Assembly (NCBI GenBank): GCA_017461825.1
Contig: JAFTXB010000112.1
Coordinates: forward strand, 1-29,501
From: Clostridia bacterium
Lineage (GTDB): Bacteria; Bacillota; Clostridia; Oscillospirales; CAG-272
DNA length: 29,501 bases
Direction: 5' to 3'
The position numbers and the translations under genes are program-made. Positions 5,547-11,958 of the stretch are shown here, one piece after another. Under the pieces are notes generated by a model. The model was not told the DNA's origin. It saw nothing but the letters and a program-made list of their open reading frames with translations, and did no database searches. The stretch's first letter is position 1. Every line of letters begins with the position of its first letter.

Positions 5547-7658
5547 TTATTTTTTGCAAATTTGGTCGATGATCGAATCGCTCAAGCCGTCCTGCAAGGT
5601 TACAACCGGCAGGGAAAGCCCGCATTTTGCTCCGTTTGGCAAAAGGATCCATCCGCCTGCGCGGCTAAAGGTTTCGGCGGCAAAGACAACTTCCGGAATT
5701 TTGGGAAGAGTGGCGCTGCCGCAAAGGATCATGGTTTTTGCCGAAAGGATGGCGTGGCAGAGGGTTTTGGTATCGGATTCCACTGTGATCGCATGGGTGA
5801 CATGCGCACCTTGCTCGGTCAATACGGTTGCCAGCATATCTGCATCGGTATCGCCTGCATGTGAAAGGAGGAGGATCTCATTTGCATCGTTTGCCAAAAG
5901 GAATGGCTTTTGCGGAAGACGCTGTGCGGATGCCTCATCTTTTGTTACGCATCTTTCAACGGTCTTTCCAACAAAGTATGCGTCAAGTTTTTTTGTTGTC
6001 TCTAAAACAATCGCGATCGGGAGATCTCCATCCGCTAAAATGTCGGCTTTTTCGATTTTGCACCCGACACGGTCGGTCGACATGGCTGTAAGTCCGTCGG
6101 TGAGTGATTCTCTTGCGAGGACGCGGGCACTGACAAGATTTCCCGATCGGTTGAGCCCGACGAGCTCTGTGAGCAAGGATCGGAGCGCCGCAAAATCAAG
6201 AAGTCCATTGTCAAGATAGGTGGGGACGATGCAGTGAATGAAATGTGACGTAGCAGAGAAGGTTGAAGCCATTGGAGCCCCCTTGCCAATACCAAAGACC
6301 GTCAGATGCGGATCAACAGCGGCATCGTCGGTGTCAATTCTGCGGGTGGCAAGCGGGATACCCAATTCGGCAAGCAAACGGTAAAGCCCCAGCAGAGTGG
6401 AAAGAGAGGAGCCGATTTCGGGTGTCTCGCCTTTTGCGGACGGCAGGGAAAGTCCTACGGCAAGTCGAATATCCGTATAGGAGCAACCCGATGCCGCAAG
6501 GCTGAGTACGGGGACGAGCGCACACTCCACGGCATTCTTGAAATATCCGCTTGAGGGAGTTGCGGAGGCAACTGCGGCGACCGTATCCCCAATCGCACGG
6601 AGCTGCTCAGGTGCGGACGATTTGTTGCGCATAAGATATTTACAGCTCTTTTCGGAAAGGGGAGCATGATAAATTGTTGCGGGACGGTATTCACTTTCGT
6701 TTGAAAGGGTCACATTTGCCTTTTTAACGGGAACGAGTGCTCTGAGAAAGCCCGATTCCAAAGCAAATGTTCCGAGATGTCCGCGCGATACTGTATACGT
6801 TGTGCCCGGAACGATCTGCGCGAATGCCATTGCCGAAACCTGAAACGCGCGTGCTTTTCGATAAAAGGATTCAAAATCGGAAGCCGCGATGCGGACGATA
6901 TCGTATCCGACAAATCCGTCGGCAAGCATAGTGAGCGGCAATTGCTCGCCTGTGCGCGAGAGGCGGGTAAGATCGATCCAAAGTCCGTCCGAAAGCTCCA
7001 AAAGCGAGCGAAGCAAGCCACCCTCACCAACCGTGGAAAGGGATTTGATCTGCCGTGTGATCTGCTCGTCCTCCAGTAAAGCCGTCTGTACGCATCCGTT
7101 TTTGGTGTGAGGCAGTCCCGCGTTGGGGAGAAGCAAGAGCAAAAGATCGCCTGCGGCAGGCGTCGTGCCGCCAAGCTTTGTCATGCGTAATCCGTAACGC
7201 GCACCCGAGGCAGAAATTGCATGCGTTTTATCACCGCGGTGGGAGTTTGCTTTGTTTGCAAGAAGGGTATGAAATGCGGGATAGGGGGATGGCTTTCCGG
7301 CATAGGAAAGATAAGCCGTTGTCAGTCCAAATGCCTCGGTTAGTGTGCAGGGAAAGCCGGCGTTGGGGGAAAGAACCTTGCGCTTTTGCATCATGTCTGC
7401 GTAGGTCTGTGCCACAAACTCATCATTTGTCATCATACTGACGGGAGCAAATGAGGATACCGAGCGAGATTGCGCGGCAACGTAGCGATCCAGCATCTTT
7501 AACTCATCGATCAGCGGATCGCGTCCGACTGTACGGTAATAATTTGCGCAGTACGCCACGCGTTGTGGGGACATCGTAAGTGCGAGATCCTTTTGCATCT
7601 GCTCGAGCTGATGGGGGGTATAGCTCTTGATGCCGCGGATGATTCCGATTGATTCCAT
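5547..7658 (-). CDS. PurL-derived protein lacking the catalytic motifs (putative pseudoenzyme)
   Basis: This 703-residue protein aligns by eye with the large form of phosphoribosylformylglycinamidine synthase (PurL, about 1,200-1,300 residues). Residues 31-59 match the linker before the first AIRS domain ('GRDPLIDELKMLDRY'). Residues 208-230 ('STVGEGGLLRSLLELSDGL') match the first AIRS C-terminal domain. Residues 372-445 match the second AIRS domain ('GLYRLLAELGIP'), and about 600-703 resemble the start of the glutaminase domain. The catalytic elements are gone: where PurL has YWSDHCRHTTF this protein has 'YVAAQSRSVSSF' (59-70), the first AIRS N-domain is mostly deleted, no GGKDSMSG loop remains, and the glutaminase nucleophile Cys region is absent. 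No frameshift or stop interrupts it. The chosen start has a GGAG site inside the end of mtaB and lies one base past the mtaB stop, so the pair is coupled. The role is unknown. Confidence 0.75.
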   Translation of the reverse strand: MESIGIIRGIKSYTPHQLEQMQKDLALTMSPQRVAYCANYYRTVGRDPLIDELKMLDRYVAAQSRSVSSFAPVSMMTNDEFVAQTYADMMQKRKVLSPNAGFPCTLTEAFGLTTAYLSYAGKPSPYPAFHTLLANKANSHRGDKTHAISASGARYGLRMTKLGGTTPAAGDLLLLLLPNAGLPHTKNGCVQTALLEDEQITRQIKSLSTVGEGGLLRSLLELSDGLWIDLTRLSRTGEQLPLTMLADGFVGYDIVRIAASDFESFYRKARAFQVSAMAFAQIVPGTTYTVSRGHLGTFALESGFLRALVPVKKANVTLSNESEYRPATIYHAPLSEKSCKYLMRNKSSAPEQLRAIGDTVAAVASATPSSGYFKNAVECALVPVLSLAASGCSYTDIRLAVGLSLPSAKGETPEIGSSLSTLLGLYRLLAELGIPLATRRIDTDDAAVDPHLTVFGIGKGAPMASTFSATSHFIHCIVPTYLDNGLLDFAALRSLLTELVGLNRSGNLVSARVLARESLTDGLTAMSTDRVGCKIEKADILADGDLPIAIVLETTKKLDAYFVGKTVERCVTKDEASAQRLPQKPFLLANDANEILLLSHAGDTDADMLATVLTEQGAHVTHAITVESDTKTLCHAILSAKTMILCGSATLPKIPEVVFAAETFSRAGGWILLPNGAKCGLSLPVVTLQDGLSDSIIDQICKK

Positions 7659-7659
7659 A

Positions 7660-8982
7660 TTATGATTCTCCTTTCGGTTGCGATATAAGTTCTCCAAAGC
7701 ACAGCGTGCCGTCATTTCCCTTGATCCTGATCGGTACGGTTGCGGCGTGCTCAAAATGCGCGGTTGGGAACGCGACCTCAACAAAGCTGTCGGTGTGACC
7801 TCTTGCGATCCCGTTTTCGTAGGTTTCGGTCAACACATCAAAGACACGTCCCGACAATCCATTCAGAATATCACGACGGATCTCTTCCGCCGCTTGTGAA
7901 AGTATTTTTACGCGTTCGTGCTTGATCGGCTCGGGAATCTGTCCCGACATGACGGCGGCAGGGGTGCCCGCACGTTTGGAGTAGGGGAAGACATGGATCA
8001 TTAAAAATCCGGCTTTTTTCGCAAAATCAAGGCTTGCGGCAAAATCCTCTTCGCTCTCCTGCGGGAAGCCGACGATCATATCGGTGGTAAATTGGACATT
8101 TGGAATGGCTCGCCGCAGACGTTCGATGCCGTCCAAAGCTTGCCGTGTATTGTATTTTCGCTTCATCAATGCCAGTATTTTGTCCGATCCGCTTTGCATG
8201 GAAAGATGAAAATGCGGTGCCAGACTGTGCAATCCCGCAATGCGGTCAACAAACTCCTGCTTCATCAGCGAGGGATCGAGCGAGCCCAGACGGATCCTTC
8301 CGATGTTTGGGATCCGATCGATCTCGCACAAAAGATCAGCAAGTGTATAGTTTTCAAGATCCTTTCCAAAGGATGCCGTTTCGATACCCGTCAAAACGAT
8401 TTCCCGACAGCCATTTTCGGTGAGGGCTGTTACTTCACTGAGCACCTCGCAGGGGGCTTTGGATCGGATCTTTCCGCGTGCCGATGGAATGATACAGTAG
8501 GTACAGTGGCTCTCGCATCCGTCCTCGATCTTGACGTAGGCGCGTGTGCGGTCAAATCGGGTGATCCGCATAGGCTCAAAGCCCTTGCTGTCGGGCGGCG
8601 ATACAGCGATCGTTGGTGTTGTGTTCTTTTTACCGTTTTGCAAGAGATACAATGCCGCTTTTACCACCGATAGCTTGTCGGCATTGCCGCATATGTAATC
8701 GACGCCTTCAATAGAAGCAACCGATTCGGGCTGTGTTTGCGAAAAGCAACCTGTTACCAGTACAAAGGCCAAAGGATTGGTTTTTCTTGCTCGCCGTATA
8801 AACTGTCGCGCCTTTCTATCCGACTCGGCTGTTACAGTGCAGGTATTGATGATATAGATATCGCAAGGTAAATCGGGGGACTGCACGTAAAAGCCCTTTG
8901 CCGTAAAGCACTCGGCTATGGCTTCCGATTCATATTGGTTGACTTTACAGCCAAGCGTATAGATTCCAACGGTTGGGGACAT
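7660..8982 (-). CDS. mtaB: tRNA t6A37 methylthiotransferase MtaB
   Basis: MtaB is a radical-SAM methylthiotransferase that converts t6A37 to ms2t6A37 in tRNA-Lys(UUU). In the 440-residue protein the N-terminal UPF0004 domain shows 'YTLGCKVNQYESEAI' (Cys12), 'IINTCTVTAESDRKARQ' and 'VLVTGCFSQ', the three Cys of the auxiliary cluster. The radical-SAM cluster 'CESHCTYC' is at residues 156-163. 'VGFPQESEEDFAASLDF' and 'HVFPYSKRAGTPAA' follow, and the last 60 residues form a TRAM-like tail. The 'KVNQYE' motif favours MtaB over MiaB or RimO. It is preceded by AAAGGAG and its own promoter. The t6A substrate is made with TsaB/TsaE, also encoded in this window. The PurL-like gene begins immediately after its stop. 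Confidence 0.96.
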   Translation of the reverse strand: MSPTVGIYTLGCKVNQYESEAIAECFTAKGFYVQSPDLPCDIYIINTCTVTAESDRKARQFIRRARKTNPLAFVLVTGCFSQTQPESVASIEGVDYICGNADKLSVVKAALYLLQNGKKNTTPTIAVSPPDSKGFEPMRITRFDRTRAYVKIEDGCESHCTYCIIPSARGKIRSKAPCEVLSEVTALTENGCREIVLTGIETASFGKDLENYTLADLLCEIDRIPNIGRIRLGSLDPSLMKQEFVDRIAGLHSLAPHFHLSMQSGSDKILALMKRKYNTRQALDGIERLRRAIPNVQFTTDMIVGFPQESEEDFAASLDFAKKAGFLMIHVFPYSKRAGTPAAVMSGQIPEPIKHERVKILSQAAEEIRRDILNGLSGRVFDVLTETYENGIARGHTDSFVEVAFPTAHFEHAATVPIRIKGNDGTLCFGELISQPKGES

Positions 8983-9016
8983 AACGGCTCCTTTTATTCA
9001 TAAACGGTCATCTTAT

Positions 9017-9045
9017 ATTTTATCATGTTTTTGTTGCTTTGTAAA
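9017..9045 (-). promoter_or_regulatory. Sigma-A-type promoter of mtaB
   Basis: On the - strand, TTTACA (9045-9040), a 17-base spacer and TAAAAT (9022-9017) with an upstream TG (extended -10). It directs transcription into mtaB and the PurL-like gene. Confidence 0.78.
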
Positions 9046-9085
9046 TGATTTTTTGAAAAAAATACGAGGAATTTGCAATTTGGTA

Positions 9086-9114
9086 TTGAAATAGCCAAAA
9101 AAGCGTTGTATAAT
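9086..9114 (+). promoter_or_regulatory. Sigma-A-type promoter of the pseudouridine synthase-lnt operon
   Basis: TTGAAA (9086-9091), a 17-base spacer and consensus TATAAT (9109-9114). The predicted start is near 9121, about 20-35 bases before the candidate start codons. It diverges from the mtaB promoter. Confidence 0.85.
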
Positions 9115-9140
9115 GTTATTGAAAATATTTGATTAAGGAA

Positions 9141-10136
9141 ATGAATACAAACAGAATGCAGATCATAACCGTAAAAAAGAACGATGCGGGGCAACGGCTT
9201 GACAAGTTTCTTTCCAAGGCTGTCAAGGGACTCCCAATGTCGCTGATGTACAAATATATCCGCACCAAAAAGATCAAGGTCAACCGTGCCAGAACCGAGC
9301 AAAGCTATATGCTTTGCGAGGGGGACGAGATTCAGCTGTTTATCCGTGACGAATTTTTTGCGTCGCCTGAGCAGGATGGCGGCGCGCTGTTTCGCATTCG
9401 TCCCAAATTGGATATCGTTTATGAGGACGAACATATTATGTTGCTTAACAAGCGTCCCGGCGTACTGGTTCATGAGGATACCGCCGCCTCTGAGAACACC
9501 TTGATTATGCATATCAAGGCGTATCTGGCGCAAAAGGGGGAATATGATCCGGATTTGGAGCAATCCTTTGCGCCCGCGCTTTGCAACCGTATTGACCGTA
9601 ACACGGGTGGGATCGTGATCGCCGCAAAAACGGCGGAGGCGTTGCGTATTATGAACGAGAAGATCCGAAATGATGAGCTTCGCAAGTTTTATCTTTGTGC
9701 CGTTCACGGAAGAATGAAAAAAAAGCAGGAAACGCTTCATGCTTGGCTGCGCAAGAACAGTGCCGATAATATGGTGGATATTTCGGACGAAAAACGCGTG
9801 GGGTATAAAGAGATCATCACCAAATATCGCGTGATCGCCGAGCGGGGAGAGGCAAGCCTTTTGGAGGTAGAGCTGGTTACGGGACGGACGCACCAGATCC
9901 GCGCGCACTTGTCGCATATTGGACATCCGCTTTTGGGGGATGGAAAATACGGAGTGAATCGCAATGACCGCGCAAAGGGCTATAAGTTTCAGGCTTTGTA
10001 TGCTTACCGCTTGCAATTTGCTTTTCGGGAATCGGGCGGCGCTCTGGACTATTTAAACGGTAAGACCTTTGAGCTTGACCAAAATGAGATCTGGTTTTTA
10101 AAAGATTTTAAAGGAAGGAAAAATCACGACGAATGA
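9141..10136 (+). CDS. RluA-family 23S rRNA pseudouridine synthase
   Basis: This enzyme isomerises uridine to pseudouridine in rRNA. The N-terminal S4 RNA-binding domain begins 'VKKNDAGQRLDKFLSKAV'. The catalytic domain has 'DEHIMLLNKRPGVLVHED', the active-site motif 'CNRIDRNTGGIVIAAKT' (catalytic Asp about residue 152 from this start), 'ELVTGRTHQIRAHL' and 'GHPLLGDGKYG'. The pattern is closest to RluC/RluD-type enzymes; the target uridine cannot be told. The start is uncertain: the ATG at 9141 lies only one base after AAGGA, while the ATG at 9156 is 16 bases beyond it and fits the family N-terminus better. Its stop overlaps the lnt start by four bases. Confidence 0.93.
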   Translation: MNTNRMQIITVKKNDAGQRLDKFLSKAVKGLPMSLMYKYIRTKKIKVNRARTEQSYMLCEGDEIQLFIRDEFFASPEQDGGALFRIRPKLDIVYEDEHIMLLNKRPGVLVHEDTAASENTLIMHIKAYLAQKGEYDPDLEQSFAPALCNRIDRNTGGIVIAAKTAEALRIMNEKIRNDELRKFYLCAVHGRMKKKQETLHAWLRKNSADNMVDISDEKRVGYKEIITKYRVIAERGEASLLEVELVTGRTHQIRAHLSHIGHPLLGDGKYGVNRNDRAKGYKFQALYAYRLQFAFRESGGALDYLNGKTFELDQNEIWFLKDFKGRKNHDE

Positions 10137-11734
10137 TATCGATCATGCGACGGTATCCATTGCTCCCAATGCTTTTGGGAAGCGTTTTAACGGCACTGAT
10201 GCTAATTTTTCCGGTGCTCGGGATATTGGAATGGATCACTATGATCCCCATGCTGATAGGAGTATATCTCTTTTGCGAGAATGAAAACCATAGCCTAAAA
10301 AGGGCATACGGCTACGGCTTTTTGACGGTTTATATTTATTATTTTATTATTTACCATTGGTTTGTCAATCTTTATCCCTTGGATTTTGTTGGGATGGATG
10401 AGGCATCCTCGGCGGTTGTGGTTGTGGCAGGATGGTTTGGTCTGCCGATCTTACAGGCTGTAGTGGGGGGCGGAATGCTTCTTGCCATGCACGCACTTTC
10501 AAAGAACGGCTTTTTTGATCGCTTCCCTCTGACGCGGCCTTTTGTGTTTGCCTCTCTTTGGGTCATATTTGAATGGTGTTCTACTCTGACATGGGCAGGG
10601 GTTCCGTGGGGGAGACTTGCTTTGGGGCAGATCGAATTTCTGCCTATGGTGCAAAGCGCGTCCTTACTCGGCTCGTATTTTGTTACATGGTTGTTGGTTG
10701 CGGTAAACGGACTGTTGGCTTATGCACTTATATACCGCCCCAAAGCAATTGTTTGCGCCATTGTTGCGGGCTCGCTATTTTGTTCCAATTTTCTCTATGG
10801 CTTGATCGCGCAGACCGTATCCTATAAAAAGGAAGAAAACAAGATCACCGCCGCTGTGATTCAAGGGAATATTGATTCCCGTGAAAAATGGGGTGTCGAT
10901 TCTTATCGGATCACCGAAGAGGTTTACGGAAGATTGACACGTCGGGCGGCGCAAGAGGGCGCGGAGCTTGTGGTATGGCCTGAGACAGCGTTCCCGAGCT
11001 ATATCAATTACAATGTCGATTTGCAGGCTTTTGTTTCATCGCTTGCGCGCGAGTGTAATATTACTTTGGTTGTTGGGTCAATGTATGCCGCCAAAGACGG
11101 CAGTACCTATAACGCGCTGTTTTTGGTCGATTCGGATGGAACCATTCATGAGGAATATTATGCCAAGCGTCATCTTGTTCCGTTTGGGGAATACGTGCCG
11201 ATGCGTGATGTGATCATGACCTTGATCCCACCGCTTGCCGAGGTATCCGCTTTGGATGGCGATATCAGTCCCGGGCTTGATTCGTCGTTATTGGACAGTC
11301 AATGGGGGAAATTGGGTTCTTTGATCTGCTTTGATTCGATCTATGAAACATTAGCAATCGACAGTGTACGCGACGGTGCGGAACTCATGCTGATCTCAAG
11401 TAATGACAATTGGTTTTATGATTCTGCGGCTGTGTATCAGCATCAGGCGCAGGCACAGCTCCGCGCGATCGAGACGGGGCGGTATTATGTCAGAGCGGCA
11501 AGCTCGGGAATTTCTACCGTTATTGCTCCCGACGGCGAATTGCTTGCATATATTGATCCTTTGACAGAAGGCTATGAGATTGCGGATGTCTATACGCGAG
11601 AGGGGAATACGTTTTATACACTCATTGGAAATCTCTTTGTGTATCTATGCATTGCATTTTGCTTCTTTTTGCTTTTTGTTGAGCGCTTTTTGCACAATCT
11701 TCCAAATCGCTCAAAAAAATATAATTACAAATAA
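10133..11734 (+). CDS. lnt: Apolipoprotein N-acyltransferase
   Basis: Lnt transfers a third acyl chain to the N-terminal Cys of lipoproteins at the outer face of the cytoplasmic membrane. The 533 residues begin with about six transmembrane helices (to about residue 230), including 'TWAGVPWGRLALGQ', typical of Lnt. A nitrilase domain follows, whose catalytic triad is visible: Glu284 in 'VVWPETAFP', Lys345 in 'YYAKRHLVPFGEYVP' and Cys399 in 'GSLICFDSIYE'. A final transmembrane helix precedes the basic C-terminus. The length and all key residues are those of an active enzyme. The gene is coupled to the pseudouridine synthase gene (four-base overlap). Lnt is the norm in proteobacteria and actinobacteria but uncommon in Firmicutes. 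Confidence 0.95.
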   Translation: MISIMRRYPLLPMLLGSVLTALMLIFPVLGILEWITMIPMLIGVYLFCENENHSLKRAYGYGFLTVYIYYFIIYHWFVNLYPLDFVGMDEASSAVVVVAGWFGLPILQAVVGGGMLLAMHALSKNGFFDRFPLTRPFVFASLWVIFEWCSTLTWAGVPWGRLALGQIEFLPMVQSASLLGSYFVTWLLVAVNGLLAYALIYRPKAIVCAIVAGSLFCSNFLYGLIAQTVSYKKEENKITAAVIQGNIDSREKWGVDSYRITEEVYGRLTRRAAQEGAELVVWPETAFPSYINYNVDLQAFVSSLARECNITLVVGSMYAAKDGSTYNALFLVDSDGTIHEEYYAKRHLVPFGEYVPMRDVIMTLIPPLAEVSALDGDISPGLDSSLLDSQWGKLGSLICFDSIYETLAIDSVRDGAELMLISSNDNWFYDSAAVYQHQAQAQLRAIETGRYYVRAASSGISTVIAPDGELLAYIDPLTEGYEIADVYTREGNTFYTLIGNLFVYLCIAFCFFLLFVERFLHNLPNRSKKYNYK

Positions 11735-11854
11735 TCAATCCTAAAAATAAAAAAACAATACAAAATAAACAAAAAAATTGAGTTATAAACAAAAATAGAG
11801 TTTCTTTTTTGTTCGCTATATCTAAAATAGCATATCGCTATTCCGTTTTTGCAT
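11735..11854. other. AT-rich spacer between lnt and the adhE promoter
   Basis: About 120 bases of strongly AT-rich sequence with no coding signal. The only notable element is a small inverted repeat, AATAGC (11826-11831) and GCTATT (11837-11842), with a five-base loop. No GC-rich terminator hairpin follows lnt. Confidence 0.5.
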
Positions 11855-11883
11855 TTTACAAATCGAAAAAAGTGTGTTAAAAT
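11855..11883 (+). promoter_or_regulatory. Sigma-A-type promoter of adhE
   Basis: TTTACA (11855-11860), a 17-base spacer and TAAAAT (11878-11883). The -10 box lies inside a Rex-type operator. The predicted leader to the adhE start is about 70 bases. Confidence 0.75.
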
Positions 11884-11891
11884 ATTAACAA
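11875..11891. promoter_or_regulatory. Rex-type redox operator over the adhE -10 box
   Basis: The sequence is TGTTAA-AATA-TTAACA, a perfect palindrome of two six-base arms, followed by an extra A. It differs from the published clostridial Rex consensus (TTGTTAA-N4-TTAACAA) only at the first base, which is G here. Rex is an NADH-sensing repressor that releases DNA when NADH is high; adhE is one of its known targets in Clostridia. The position on the -10 box fits repression by blocking RNA polymerase. Confidence 0.8.
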
Positions 11892-11958
11892 CCTTGAACA
11901 CGCAATGCGCAACAAAATTCAAGCATTGCTTTTTGTAAGCAAGAAAGGAACGATCGAA

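Noticed and set aside
8994..10016. 340-codon open frame on the - strand opposite the pseudouridine synthase
   Set aside because: It is antisense to a motif-complete RluA-family gene and would begin inside it. The divergent promoters and mtaB start fit the accepted genes instead.
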